A stretch of 64,000 nucleotides of DNA from NCBI GenBank assembly GCA_942492635.1, contig CALOFP010000001.1:434001-498000 (forward strand), in the 5' to 3' direction. Source of the DNA: CALOFP01 sp942492635 (GTDB lineage: Bacteria; UBP6; UBA1177; CALOFP01). Each line of letters opens with the position of its first letter. The first letter of the stretch is position 1. This document shows, in pieces, positions 1 to 9,137 of this stretch. Both the position numbers and the translations under genes were made by a program. Below the pieces are notes generated by a model. The model saw only the letters and a list, made by a program, of their open reading frames with translations, was not told the DNA's origin and did not search any database.

Positions 1-34
1 GGCCCGTAAGCATAAACAGTTTCTTTTTATTCAA
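1..34 (-). CDS. 5' end of a small membrane protein (cut by window edge)
   Basis: Only the first eleven codons are in the window. A TTG start at 34 follows a GGAGG ribosome binding site, and the codons read M-N-K-K-K-L-F-M-L-T-G. The same start, binding site and K-L-F-M-L-x-G residues occur in the paralogous small ORF at 1223-1327. It lies 83 bases downstream of the first LRR lipoprotein gene, as its paralogue lies behind the second. Conservation of frame between two diverged copies is the main evidence that it codes. Confidence 0.35.
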   Translation of the reverse strand, partial: MNKKKLFMLTG

Positions 35-117
35 TTTTTCCTCCGAAATATCCTGATTATGGTTTTATGAAAAGTCATGAAAAACGTTAATGATTAATTA
101 TTGAACAATTCTAAAGA

Positions 118-1017
118 TTAATCGCACCAGTCACCGTTCTGCCTGTGATCAACATCACCACCTATAGACATATTTGGATTTTCTTTAAGAAGCATTTCAA
201 ATACTGATAGGTCGCTTATACAGTTTTCACCCACATCCAAGTCCTTTAAATTTGTCAGTTTTCGGAATGGTTCAGCAGAACGTATTCTGTTATTCATAAT
301 ATACAATTCTTCAAGATGAACAAAATCCTTCAACGGGCCGGCATCTTCGATTTTATTACCACTCAGGCTTATGTTTTTCAAATTTTCATTCCCTGCCAAA
401 TGTTCAAGTCCTTCTATGCTTTTTATTTCACTATTTTTTGCGTAAAATGAACTCAAATACTCAAAACCTTTTTCTAAATCCTTAAAAGATAAAGATTTGT
501 TATTTGAGATATACAGCTTGTAAAGCCTCGGTAAATCTTTCAAAGGTGCAATACTTTTAACGTTATTCAATATGAGAGTCAGTTTGTAAAGTTCAGGAAG
601 CTTTGAAAGCGGGGTGATATCCTCTATTTCATTTGCTCCAAGATCTAAATTGCTTATGCTGGGTAGTTGTTCAATCCCTTTTATTGATTTTATCCCACGG
701 CCTATGCACACAACACTGCCATAGGCATTTCGATCTTTCCTTCTTACACATTTATCACTAAAATGTTCAGCTAAACATTTCTCTAGATTCGGGTCTTCAA
801 ATTCCAGACACTCCTCTCCCGGATCCACGGCATCAGAATCGTTGACATCCGTATCGTTAGAACCATTCTGTTCATCAACATCAGTATTTGTATCATCAAC
901 ATCAACTACCAAATTAGATGAATCACTATCATTTTTAATAATATTACTATTTTCTTCACTTTCTCCGCTGCAGCAGAAAAACAAAAAAACTGCAACAAAT
1001 AATAAAATTAATTTCAT
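118..1017 (-). CDS. Leucine-rich-repeat lipoprotein (copy A)
   Basis: A lipid-anchored, probably surface or periplasmic LRR protein of 299 residues. The signal peptide ends in a lipobox (LFFCC-SG), followed by an acidic Asn/Asp/Ser linker to about residue 65. The remaining part is an internalin-like LRR array with the LxxLxxLxLxxNxIxDIxPL pattern, closed by a conserved Cys tail (GDWCD). The ATG at 1017 is preferred to the in-frame ATG at 1029, because the upstream ATG lies inside the GGGAGG ribosome binding site. It is closely related to the gene at 1386-2219 and arose by tandem duplication. LRR arrays bind proteins, but the ligand is unknown. Confidence 0.85.
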   Translation of the reverse strand: MKLILLFVAVFLFFCCSGESEENSNIIKNDSDSSNLVVDVDDTNTDVDEQNGSNDTDVNDSDAVDPGEECLEFEDPNLEKCLAEHFSDKCVRRKDRNAYGSVVCIGRGIKSIKGIEQLPSISNLDLGANEIEDITPLSKLPELYKLTLILNNVKSIAPLKDLPRLYKLYISNNKSLSFKDLEKGFEYLSSFYAKNSEIKSIEGLEHLAGNENLKNISLSGNKIEDAGPLKDFVHLEELYIMNNRIRSAEPFRKLTNLKDLDVGENCISDLSVFEMLLKENPNMSIGGDVDHRQNGDWCD

Positions 1018-1041
1018 TTTGCCTCCCATTTTTCAGATTTC

Positions 1042-1060
1042 GGCCCCCAAGAAGGGGGCC
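1042..1060 (-). promoter_or_regulatory. Leader hairpin upstream of LRR copy A
   Basis: A perfect 7-bp stem (GGCCCCC/GGGGGCC) with a 5-base loop ends 24 bases upstream of the start codon. No T-run follows on the minus strand, so it is not a typical terminator. The paralogous LRR gene has a hairpin of different sequence at the identical distance (2244-2275), which suggests a functional 5' leader structure, perhaps for RNA stability or translation. Confidence 0.5.
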
Positions 1061-1134
1061 TCTATGTGAAATGATAAAAATAATTAAATATTTATCAAAA
1101 ACTGATATTCGGTAATTGCAGCAATCTTCCTATT

Positions 1135-1327
1135 TTACTCCAGAGAGTTGAGAATCTTGTTTATCTTACTTTCAAGATGGGGATTATTCATCGGGCGTTT
1201 TTTCATTTCCAAGAGCGTGTTCTTAAATTTTTGCCGAAAAAGTGTAAATATTCTTGTAAATATAAAAAACGACAACAAGAATAATGGTAATAAAACCTAA
1301 AAGCATAAACAGCTTTCTTCCTTTCAA
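1135..1327 (-). pseudogene. Small membrane protein, frame broken at a T6 run
   Basis: A TTG start at 1327 follows GGAGG and opens a hydrophobic frame (K-L-F-M-L-L-G-F-I-T-I-I-L-V-V-V) that stops at 1223 after 34 codons. If one T is removed from the T6 run near residue 20, the frame continues to a stop at 1135. This gives a 63-residue protein with one transmembrane helix and a basic cytoplasmic tail ending in NSLE. The total of 193 bases is one more than a multiple of three, which fits a single-base insertion. The start matches the partial copy at 1-34. It may be a genuine pseudogene, a sequencing error, or a truly short 34-residue product (1223-1327). Confidence 0.45.
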
Positions 1328-1385
1328 TTTATCCTCCGGAATATTTTTGATTGGTTTTTAAGGAAAGGTCACTGGAAAATTAAAA

Positions 1386-2219
1386 TCAGTAGCACCAGTC
1401 ACCCATTTGCTGGTGATTTACATCGCCATAGACATCGTCCAGATTTGGTGCCCTATTCAAAAGATCTTCAAAAGGTTTTAAATCTAAAATACAGTTTTCA
1501 CCCACACTGATGTATTCCAAACTTACAAGATTCCTGAAAGGTTCTGCGGAACGAATCCTGTTCTTTTGAATATACAAATTTTCAAGATAAACAAAATCCT
1601 TCAGTGGTGAGGCATCTTCGATTTTATTATTTATAAGGCTAATATTTTTCAGTTTTTTATTATTTCTAAGCTTTTCAAGCCCCTTAATACTGACCGTGCC
1701 GCTATGGTCATGGGTCAACCAGACCAGTGATTCAAAACCTCCCTCGATATCTGCAAAAGACAACTCCTTATTGTAGGATACGCTCAAGTCTCTCAGCCTC
1801 TTTAAGTTCTGTAAAGGAGCTATACTTTTTACGTTATTTCCATCCAGCTCAACCTCTGTCAGATTTTCAAGCTTTGACAACGGAGTCAGGTCTTCTATAG
1901 AGCTTCCTCTCAAACTTAAATCTTCCAATTCAGCCATGTTTTCTATTCCTTTGAGAGACTTCACATCTCTTCCACAGGCAAGAACATGAAAAAAAGATAC
2001 ATGTTTTTTACGGACACAGGTGTCACTTATTACGGAGACAAAACATTTTTCAAGATTCGGATCCTCAAATTTAAAACACTCGACATCGCCATTACCATCG
2101 CCAGAACCCGTATCAACTTCAGGATTTTTATCGTTATCACTCAAAGAATATCCTGAGCTTTCATCTCCTCCGCAGCTGACGATAGATAAAACAAGAACAA
2201 AAATAGAAACAATTTTAAT
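1386..2219 (-). CDS. Leucine-rich-repeat lipoprotein (copy B), apparent ATT start
   Basis: Paralogue of the LRR lipoprotein at 118-1017, with the same order of lipobox, acidic linker, internalin-like LRR array and GDWC tail. The first conventional start in frame is a TTG at 2144, which would remove the signal peptide. Reading upstream in frame gives K-I-V-S-I-F-V-L-V-L-S-I-V-S-C-G-G, a good lipoprotein signal. It begins at an ATT (2219-2217) placed nine bases after GGAGGGG and exactly where copy A has ATG-AAA. I therefore place the start at 2219. Either ATT is used as a rare initiator, or the ATG has mutated and the gene is failing. Confidence 0.75.
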   Translation of the reverse strand: MKIVSIFVLVLSIVSCGGDESSGYSLSDNDKNPEVDTGSGDGNGDVECFKFEDPNLEKCFVSVISDTCVRKKHVSFFHVLACGRDVKSLKGIENMAELEDLSLRGSSIEDLTPLSKLENLTEVELDGNNVKSIAPLQNLKRLRDLSVSYNKELSFADIEGGFESLVWLTHDHSGTVSIKGLEKLRNNKKLKNISLINNKIEDASPLKDFVYLENLYIQKNRIRSAEPFRNLVSLEYISVGENCILDLKPFEDLLNRAPNLDDVYGDVNHQQMGDWCY

Positions 2220-2243
2220 CTTCGTAGTCCCCTCCGTTTATTC

Positions 2244-2275
2244 ACGCCGGGACCCATTTTCAGGAGTCCCGGCGT
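2244..2275 (-). promoter_or_regulatory. Leader hairpin upstream of LRR copy B
   Basis: A perfect 10-bp stem (ACGCCGGGAC/GTCCCGGCGT) with a 12-base loop ends 24 bases upstream of the ATT start. It is the positional equivalent of the hairpin at 1042-1060, although the stem sequences differ. No T-run follows. Confidence 0.5.
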
Positions 2276-2387
2276 TGGAATAATAAGAATAATTATTGAA
2301 TAATCAAGACCGGTGAAGTCTGGGATTAAGTATTTAAAAGAAAACAGTTGAAAGATAAATAGAGGTGGAAATCAAGCTATTAAAATT

Positions 2388-3635
2388 TTAATCAACGAAT
2401 ACTCGTACAGTCACACCGGCGTGATCTGAGAGCTTGGTTTTGTGATCACCCTTTTTATCGGTGACGATGTAGTCGTCGTAGAGGGCTCTTTCGGATGTAA
2501 AACTGTATTTCTCGGCATCCCTGAACATGATATGGTCGAGAATCATGTCGTCGGAGTATCCGCCTCCGGCAAGGTTGGATTCGCCGCCTCCGCCGATGGG
2601 GTTATCTCCGCACCATGTGCACTGAGCGCTCTCACCTTCCATGAAAGGTGAGTAGAATCCTGCTTCTGTAAGGATGTTGTAGGCTTCGGGTGTGAACTCT
2701 ACGAGTCCCGGTTTTTCAACCCCGCTGTTCATGTCGCCCATGAGAACATCGGCGTTTTTCCACGTTGCCAGTTCCATCGCCTGGTGATTCTGCTCATCTT
2801 CCCAGCTCTTGAACTTTCCGAGGTATGGAGGGAACGGAATCTCGGTTGAGAGATGAGTACAGACAACTCCCAGATCTCCCATCTTTTCCGTTCTTACCTT
2901 TGCATAGATTGCCGCCTTCTGGAAAAAGAAGGATTTAAAAGGAAGGTAGTCTGTTTCGACAATAGGGAAACGGGAGAGAATGAGAAGTCCGTTACGTCCC
3001 TTGTAGTACTTGAGAAGATTCTTGTCATCGGTCTTTGCGTAGGAGTGAGGGTAGCGATGCGCAAGTGAAGAGGTAATGAATTCAACATCCTCCGGTTTCC
3101 ACACTTCGTTAAGACACACGACGTCGGAATCGAGTTTATGAAGCGCATCGACAATGAGCGGTTTACGCTGCTCGTAGTAGTCGATCACGTTTTTCACGAG
3201 CCCCGTGTTGAATGTTGTAAAAACTGTTTCATCCTTCTGCTCATCTCCCTCAACGAAGAGATATTTTTCCGAAGTGATATCTTTTTTAATGTTGTCGCTG
3301 GAAATAGTTAGAGAAACTGAATATTTTCCAGCTTTTTCATAGTGGTGATCAAGATAGAGGGATCTATTCTCGATTCTACACATTCCCTCGTCGACACACT
3401 CGGCAACGGTCCCGGAAAACTTGGATTCGTCATCCCACTGGATCGTCACTTTGGTATCGTCGGCATGTTCCGCCGGATTGATTGTCTCACCGTCGAGGGA
3501 AACTCTCGCCTCCAAGGTACACAAACCGGTTGCCCTGCACTCATCGGAATTTACAATCTCAAACTTTTCCATGACAGCCTCCCCACAGGCAACCATAAGA
3601 AACAACAAAAGAATTGATACAAAAACTCTTTCCAC
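2388..3635 (-). CDS. Endonuclease/exonuclease/phosphatase-family lipoprotein
   Basis: A lipoprotein of 415 residues. The lipobox is LMVACG. The N-terminal region (about 25-150) looks like a beta-sandwich, with paired cysteines (CRATGLC, CVDEGMC). The C-terminal 270 residues are an EEP catalytic domain with the family motifs: T-x-N-T near the start, CLNEVW with the metal-binding Glu, GDMN, and a terminal SDHAG. Relatives include DNase I-like nucleases, sphingomyelinases and sugar-phosphate phosphatases, and the substrate cannot be told. A GTG start at 3635 is chosen because GGAGG lies five bases upstream and the signal peptide begins there. The longer frame to 3707 has no binding site. Confidence 0.85.
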   Translation of the reverse strand: MERVFVSILLLFLMVACGEAVMEKFEIVNSDECRATGLCTLEARVSLDGETINPAEHADDTKVTIQWDDESKFSGTVAECVDEGMCRIENRSLYLDHHYEKAGKYSVSLTISSDNIKKDITSEKYLFVEGDEQKDETVFTTFNTGLVKNVIDYYEQRKPLIVDALHKLDSDVVCLNEVWKPEDVEFITSSLAHRYPHSYAKTDDKNLLKYYKGRNGLLILSRFPIVETDYLPFKSFFFQKAAIYAKVRTEKMGDLGVVCTHLSTEIPFPPYLGKFKSWEDEQNHQAMELATWKNADVLMGDMNSGVEKPGLVEFTPEAYNILTEAGFYSPFMEGESAQCTWCGDNPIGGGGESNLAGGGYSDDMILDHIMFRDAEKYSFTSERALYDDYIVTDKKGDHKTKLSDHAGVTVRVFVD

Positions 3636-3851
3636 AAAAACCTCCGAAATAGATTTAAAAAGAATAGCCTTCTTTTCAATTATAGAATTGTTATTTTTAA
3701 AAGTCAAAAACTGTTGTTCACCGGTTGAAAAGCTATTTTTAGAGATGTTTGACGATAAAGATTTTTTGATACGTAGTCCACAGTTTTCAGCTCGACCGCC
3801 GCTCGATTTCCTTATTCGGACCTGGTTTCCATCCTTCAGTCATCTCAGAAA

Positions 3852-5789
3852 CTAACGCATATCGTCCATTCCGACACGGAACTGGGATATATCTTTTGAT
3901 AGAGCTCTGGAAACCGTGTGAAGATCCTCTGCCGAGCTTGCGAGCTCTTCCACAAGAGCGGCGTTTCTCTGGGTTACTTCATCCATCTGGGTTACCGCGG
4001 TGTTTATCTGGTTTATACCTTCGGCCTGCTGCTTGGCCATCTGTCCGACCTCCTGGATTACACCGGTTAGTCCGCGGATTCTCTCCACAACGCGAAGAAG
4101 CACCTCGACAGTTTCATCGGACATAGAGCTGGCTTTTTCAATGTGTGATTCATTTTCATCAATAAGCTCTGCTATCTGGGAGGATGCCTCGGCACTTCTG
4201 GCTGCAAGGGTTCTCACCTCGGCCGCGACAACAGCGAATCCCTTGCCTTCCTCTCCTGCACGTGAAGCCTCCACTGCGGCGTTCAGGGCGAGAAGATTGG
4301 TCTGGAAGGCGATGTTGTTCACAACGGCAACGATCTCCTGAATTTTGTGTCCCGACGATTTCACCTCCTTCATCCCCTCATTCATCTGCTTGAGTTTGCC
4401 GGCCCCTATCTCCGCCTCCGAAGCGGTTGTAACCACATCCCTTGAAGCGCTGCTGGATTTTGATGCAGTCTCCTCGATTGAGGATGTGATCTCCTCCACC
4501 GAAGCGGCGGTCTGCTCCAGCGAACTGGCCATCTCCTGGGTGGCACTTGAAAGCTGTGTGTTGCCGTTGGAAACCTCCTGGGAAGAGTTGAGCACGGACA
4601 TTCCCGCACTCTTTATCGTTTTTACGAGGTTCTCTATCTTTGCAACGAAATCATTAAAATATCCTGACAGTTGACCAATCTCATCCTGTGATTCCTGCTC
4701 TATCCTAACGGTAAGATCCCCTTCACCTTCTGCAATGTCCCTCATGATATCGACAATCCTGAGAATCGAGGATGTGATTCTGGTTATGAAAAACATCATT
4801 ACGAAGAGGGCCCCTGCAAAGAGAGCGATGATGAGAACCCGACCGATCATATTCATTCTCCTCACGAAAGGCATAAGCTCATCCTCGGGAATCATTATTC
4901 CGTACTCCAGCCCGGCATCGGAAAGGGAATGAAAAACCGTGTACTCTCTTCCGTCAATCATAACCGACGGCACCTTGCCGATTTTTCCGATTTCCGATTT
5001 TCCAAGAGCCGACAGCCAGCCTATCTGATCCCTCTTCTTCATCGTCACCTTATCATCAAGTGTGTAGAAAATGATCTTCTTGTAGTTGTCGTCGATGAGA
5101 AACGACTGGCTGTTTTCAGTAATCTTTATTGAGTTGAGAAGATCGACGATATCCTTCAGAGCCCAGTCGATTTCGGCAAGCCCGATTATTCTCCCCGCTG
5201 CATTGTACATCACCGTATTGACAGTCCTTATCACAACTCCGGCAAGATCTCCGCTGCCGAGATAGGGTTCGGTCCAGTAGTATGTTTTCTCCCTCTTCCT
5301 GTTTTTATCCCATCCCATGGGAATTGCCGTCTGATACCATGCCTTCTCGTGGTAGCGATTCTCACCTGTGCTGTAGTTCCACGTAAAAACCGGCACACCT
5401 CCCTTCCGATAAGTGTAGGGAGCGTAGTGGCTCCTGTTTTCGTCGAAGGTGTTGAGTTCGTACCAGATTCCTCCACCGAAAGCCTCAGTCAGCTTGTCCA
5501 GGGCTCCCATGAGGTAGGTTTCAAAGTGCTTGTCGTAATTTTTCTCCGGATGTTCCTTTTTCATGTGGTAGAGGGAAACTCCGGCTGAGGCGAACATACT
5601 GGCACCGGTCTCCATGAGTCTTGTATAACGATCTATGTAGGCGATGTTCTGCGAAAAGATCGTCTTGATCTCCTGCTCCTTCACTTCAGCGAATTTATCG
5701 GCGATAACTCCCTGAAAAATAAAGACAACTGTAAAAATTATTGCGAATGAAACTGCAAGAAGCAGGATAAGCCTTTTTCTTATGGACAT
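3852..5789 (-). CDS. Methyl-accepting chemotaxis protein with dCache sensor domain
   Basis: Inner-membrane chemoreceptor of 645 residues. Order: cytoplasmic N-terminus, transmembrane helix (about 8-28), periplasmic double-Cache sensor (about 35-305, with the WYQTA and YYWTEPY motifs of ligand-binding Cache domains), second transmembrane helix (about 315-335), HAMP, then the long coiled-coil signalling domain. The hairpin tip has EEGKGFAVVAAEVRTLA, which contacts CheA/CheW. Cache domains of this sort often bind amino acids or carboxylates, but the ligand is not known here. The start at 5789 follows GGGAGG by five bases and is better than the GTG at 5795. No other che gene is in the window. Confidence 0.93.
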   Translation of the reverse strand: MSIRKRLILLLAVSFAIIFTVVFIFQGVIADKFAEVKEQEIKTIFSQNIAYIDRYTRLMETGASMFASAGVSLYHMKKEHPEKNYDKHFETYLMGALDKLTEAFGGGIWYELNTFDENRSHYAPYTYRKGGVPVFTWNYSTGENRYHEKAWYQTAIPMGWDKNRKREKTYYWTEPYLGSGDLAGVVIRTVNTVMYNAAGRIIGLAEIDWALKDIVDLLNSIKITENSQSFLIDDNYKKIIFYTLDDKVTMKKRDQIGWLSALGKSEIGKIGKVPSVMIDGREYTVFHSLSDAGLEYGIMIPEDELMPFVRRMNMIGRVLIIALFAGALFVMMFFITRITSSILRIVDIMRDIAEGEGDLTVRIEQESQDEIGQLSGYFNDFVAKIENLVKTIKSAGMSVLNSSQEVSNGNTQLSSATQEMASSLEQTAASVEEITSSIEETASKSSSASRDVVTTASEAEIGAGKLKQMNEGMKEVKSSGHKIQEIVAVVNNIAFQTNLLALNAAVEASRAGEEGKGFAVVAAEVRTLAARSAEASSQIAELIDENESHIEKASSMSDETVEVLLRVVERIRGLTGVIQEVGQMAKQQAEGINQINTAVTQMDEVTQRNAALVEELASSAEDLHTVSRALSKDISQFRVGMDDMR

Positions 5790-6104
5790 TTTCACCTCCC
5801 GGGTATTTGCAAAACCGGGGATATTTTATCACATAGAGTTCTGTGCAGACAGGTCATAACTTTCAATTTCCACAATAAAAACAGAAAAAACAGTCAAAAA
5901 TGGTAAAAGAAACCCAAAATGCAGAATATGATAAGAGTTGATTATCGTTAGAAATTAAAACATCTTTAATTTTACTGAATAAAGAGAATTGACAGGAAGA
6001 TCCCGCCATGTACACTTCGCCGCTGGGGATTGGGGCATCAATTCAATGTCCTTTTTATTTTTGCAATTAATTTTTTGCACTATTTATTAAACACGGGGGT
6101 GAAT
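5790..6104. other. Intergenic region between divergent genes
   Basis: AT-rich spacer between the chemoreceptor and the LVIVD lipoprotein. It holds the promoter at 5989-6016 for the rightward gene. I see no other gene or repeat. Confidence 0.5.
5989..6016 (+). promoter_or_regulatory. Sigma-70-type promoter for the LVIVD lipoprotein
   Basis: TTGACA (5989-5994), 16-base spacer, TACACT (6011-6016), about 90 bases upstream of the GTG start at 6105. Confidence 0.5.
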
Positions 6105-9100
6105 GTGAAAATCAAAATCGCGTCTCTTTTAGCGCTTCTTCTATTTTTTACGGGTGCATGCTCGGACAGCGGAGAGAGTTCTTCAAACAAAACCGGTAGC
6201 GACAAGGATATCGAATCCGTAACGGATAACGATTCCGATACGACCACGGAAGAAAAGGAAGATGAATCAGAAAACGATGCGGACAATGATGTCCCGGCGG
6301 TATGCAAAGAAGGAGACACCAGAGAAAGCACCACCCCGTGCGGACTGAACAACGAAGGATTCCTCATGGAAACCTGCATGAACAACAAGTGGGTTTTGGG
6401 TCAGGAGTGTTCAGGTACCGACATCTGCAAAAACGGCGAGAAAAAAAATGAAAAAACGGGAGAATGCACATACGCCGACGATTGCGTCCTTTCCGGAGCC
6501 GCAATAAGCAGCTGGACCGAATGTGTAAACGGCAAATGGGAAGATAAAACCGAATCGGAAACTTGTGATCGAGTAACTGAAGGAGCGTCCTGCGGCGAAA
6601 ATATGCTGTGCAAAAACGCCGTGTGCGTCGAAGGCCCCGACTACTGTCACACAGAAGGCGCAAACAGAGAAAGCACCACCCCGTGCGGACTGAACAACGA
6701 AGGATTCCTCATGGAAACCTGTACCGGCAACAAGTGGGTTTTGGGTCAGGAGTGTTCCGGCACCGACATCTGCAGAAACGGTGAAAAGAAGGATGAGAAA
6801 ACAGGTGAATGTACCTACGTCGACCAGTGCGACCAATCGGGAATCGCAAAAACCAGCTGGACCGAATGTATTATCGGAACTTGGGTTGCGCGAACGGGAT
6901 CGGAAACATGCGAGCGCGTCACTGAACGGCTGGCATGCGGTTCCAACATGATCTGCAAAAGCTCCGTATGTGAAGAAGGACCCGACTACTGCGCCACCGT
7001 CGGTGAAAAAAGAAATGAAACCTCAGGAGCCTGTAAATTCAGCGATGCATGTACCAACAGCGGAACAAAACTGGATGCATGGGAAGAGTGCGTAGCCAAC
7101 CGCTGGGAAGCAAAATGGACGAATACAGCATGCTCCAGAGAAACTGAGGGAACAAGTTGCGGAACCGGAAAGATCTGTACATCCGAAAGCTGTTCGAACG
7201 ATCCCGCATACTGCGCCGTTATCGGAGAAAAGAAGGATGAAACATCGGGCGAATGCACATACGATGCAACCTGCTCGCTCCAGGGATCGAAGAAACTGGC
7301 CTGGAAAGAGTGTGTACAGAATATATGGATAGACAAAGAAGGATCCGAACAGTGCAGCAGGGAAACCGATGATCTGGCATGCGGTGAAAACAGAAGCTGC
7401 TACTCCGGAACATGCGAGTGTCTTCCCGGAAGATCGGGCGACAACTGTGAGGTAGTCGACAGCTGCACTCCGGAACTCTTGAGCGGAATGGGCGGAAGAC
7501 CATGGGATGTTGTGGTTAAAGATAGTGTAGCATACGTTGCAAGCGCAGAAGGTGGAATACAGATTTACGACATATCAAATCCTGCGGCCCCGAGCTTCAT
7601 GGGTGGATTTCCCACATCAGGCTCGGTTGAAATGATCGTCGTCAAGGGAAATTATGCCTTCCTGACAGGCGATGCATCGAGTAAAATTGAAGTCTTCGAC
7701 ATCACAAATCCTGAAACTCCCAAACCTGCAGGAAGTCTGGTTATTGCCAGTGGAACAGTAGGATTGGAACGGCTCGGTGATCTTCTATTTTTGGCCAAAA
7801 ATGACAAGATTTTAACGATAAACATTATCGATCCGACCACTCCGAAATTTCATAAAATAATGGGAATACCCGAAGGCGGGGTAAGAGATATCGAAATTTC
7901 AAACAACCTTCTCTACATTGCCTATGGAGAAGGAAAAATTAGAGTCATCGACATTACCGATCCGGAAGCCTTTGTAATAAAAAGCGATTTCACACCAGGC
8001 GGAATAGCTGTCGACATTTCTGCAAGCGGCACCGCTCTTTACGCGGCAATTGAAAGTACGGGGCTCAAGATTTTCGACATGGCCGATCCTTCAACACCTG
8101 TGGAGAAGGGATCTCTGGAATTCTCCGATATCCGTAAGATCAACAGCATCGGAGAAAAACTTTTCGTAACAACCGGACAGGGCACCTCACTTGTAGACGT
8201 CAGCGATCCGTCCAACCCAAAAATTAACGGATCCATTCCAGAAATTATTTTCAGCGCAACTCCCTCCAATGGGTATGCAATTGCCGCATCCCCGAATCGA
8301 GGACTGCTCACTGTAGATCCTGCTGGTGCCGAAGGGTCGGTTGTCATTGGGAAATTCGAAGGAGTGGGTTCATCGAATGATATCCAGGTTTCAGGAAACA
8401 GGCTCTACATTCTTGATGACCAGAAGAATATAAGAGTTTTCGACATTACAAACTTGTATAAACCAGTCGAAATAGATGGAATAAACCTTCCTCAACCTTC
8501 CGGAACAAACTATTTCCAAATTGACGGAACAACTCTCTACACAAATGACGTCGATAAACCGGTTGTCATTCGGAATATCGAAGATCCGGCAAATATTACA
8601 CTTATTGGAGAATATACCGATCCGATCGATTCAGTGAACCTCAATATTTCAGAGGGAAAGGCATATTTTTGTGACCGCACTGTTCCCGTCGGCATAAACG
8701 TAGTCGACTTGAGCGACCCGGCATCACCGGCACTGTTGAAAAAACACGAAAACATCCTCTGCAACGCGGCTGCCAAAAAAGAATCACTTCTCCTTGCCGC
8801 CGGAGCAAAAGATCTTCAGATTTTCAACGATTCCGGTACATTTGAGATGATCAAGAGCGTTCAGATATCCGCTGCTGGATACGCAACGGATATCAAGCTG
8901 TCGGGCGACAACGTTTTTCTCGCTTTCGGACAATCCTCCATCGTTGTCGTCAATATCAGCAACCCTGAAAGGCCATACATAAAAGGAGTTACCACACTCC
9001 AGAATGCTTTCATTTCATCGGCCATAGCCATCGACATATCCGGTAACTACGCACACGTTGCCCAGATGTACGGTGGATTCAGGACCTACGATATCTCATC

Positions 9101-9116
9101 CTGCATTGCAAAGTAA
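6105..9116 (+). CDS. Cys-rich, LVIVD-repeat beta-propeller lipoprotein
   Basis: A lipoprotein of 1003 residues (lipobox LFFTGAC) with an acidic Asp/Glu/Asn/Ser linker. Residues about 75-455 hold several Cys-rich modules of the form C..GEKK.E.tGeC.Y.d.C..SG....W.EC...W......C.R.Te...CG, ending in an EGF-like segment (CECLPGRSGDNCE). The C-terminal half (about 465-1003) consists of LVIVD-type propeller blades: each has I-x-V/I-x-D-I-S/T-N/D-P, where P opens the next strand. Such propellers occur in surface-exposed proteins of unknown ligand. A GTG start at 6105 is preferred, with GGGGG upstream and the signal peptide directly after. The upstream extension to 6030 lacks a binding site. Confidence 0.85.
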   Translation: MKIKIASLLALLLFFTGACSDSGESSSNKTGSDKDIESVTDNDSDTTTEEKEDESENDADNDVPAVCKEGDTRESTTPCGLNNEGFLMETCMNNKWVLGQECSGTDICKNGEKKNEKTGECTYADDCVLSGAAISSWTECVNGKWEDKTESETCDRVTEGASCGENMLCKNAVCVEGPDYCHTEGANRESTTPCGLNNEGFLMETCTGNKWVLGQECSGTDICRNGEKKDEKTGECTYVDQCDQSGIAKTSWTECIIGTWVARTGSETCERVTERLACGSNMICKSSVCEEGPDYCATVGEKRNETSGACKFSDACTNSGTKLDAWEECVANRWEAKWTNTACSRETEGTSCGTGKICTSESCSNDPAYCAVIGEKKDETSGECTYDATCSLQGSKKLAWKECVQNIWIDKEGSEQCSRETDDLACGENRSCYSGTCECLPGRSGDNCEVVDSCTPELLSGMGGRPWDVVVKDSVAYVASAEGGIQIYDISNPAAPSFMGGFPTSGSVEMIVVKGNYAFLTGDASSKIEVFDITNPETPKPAGSLVIASGTVGLERLGDLLFLAKNDKILTINIIDPTTPKFHKIMGIPEGGVRDIEISNNLLYIAYGEGKIRVIDITDPEAFVIKSDFTPGGIAVDISASGTALYAAIESTGLKIFDMADPSTPVEKGSLEFSDIRKINSIGEKLFVTTGQGTSLVDVSDPSNPKINGSIPEIIFSATPSNGYAIAASPNRGLLTVDPAGAEGSVVIGKFEGVGSSNDIQVSGNRLYILDDQKNIRVFDITNLYKPVEIDGINLPQPSGTNYFQIDGTTLYTNDVDKPVVIRNIEDPANITLIGEYTDPIDSVNLNISEGKAYFCDRTVPVGINVVDLSDPASPALLKKHENILCNAAAKKESLLLAAGAKDLQIFNDSGTFEMIKSVQISAAGYATDIKLSGDNVFLAFGQSSIVVVNISNPERPYIKGVTTLQNAFISSAIAIDISGNYAHVAQMYGGFRTYDISSCIAK
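6321..6774 (+). repeat. Near-identical direct repeat inside the LVIVD lipoprotein gene
   Basis: About 110 bases starting at 6321 and at 6666 are almost identical (offset 345 bases, 115 codons). They encode the segment around TTPCGLNNEGFLMETC. Flanking modules are more diverged, so this is a recent internal duplication or gene conversion of one Cys-rich module. Confidence 0.8.
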
Positions 9117-9137
9117 ACTCATATAATTCTAAGTTCA

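Larger units (their letters stand above)
1..2275 (-). repeat. Tandem duplication of an LRR lipoprotein plus small membrane protein cassette
   Basis: Two diverged copies of one unit of about 1.29 kb lie head to tail. Bases 9-80 align with 1301-1372, covering the start of the small ORF and the region between the genes. The LRR genes, their leader hairpins and the distances between elements correspond. The left copy runs out of the window. Confidence 0.7.
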
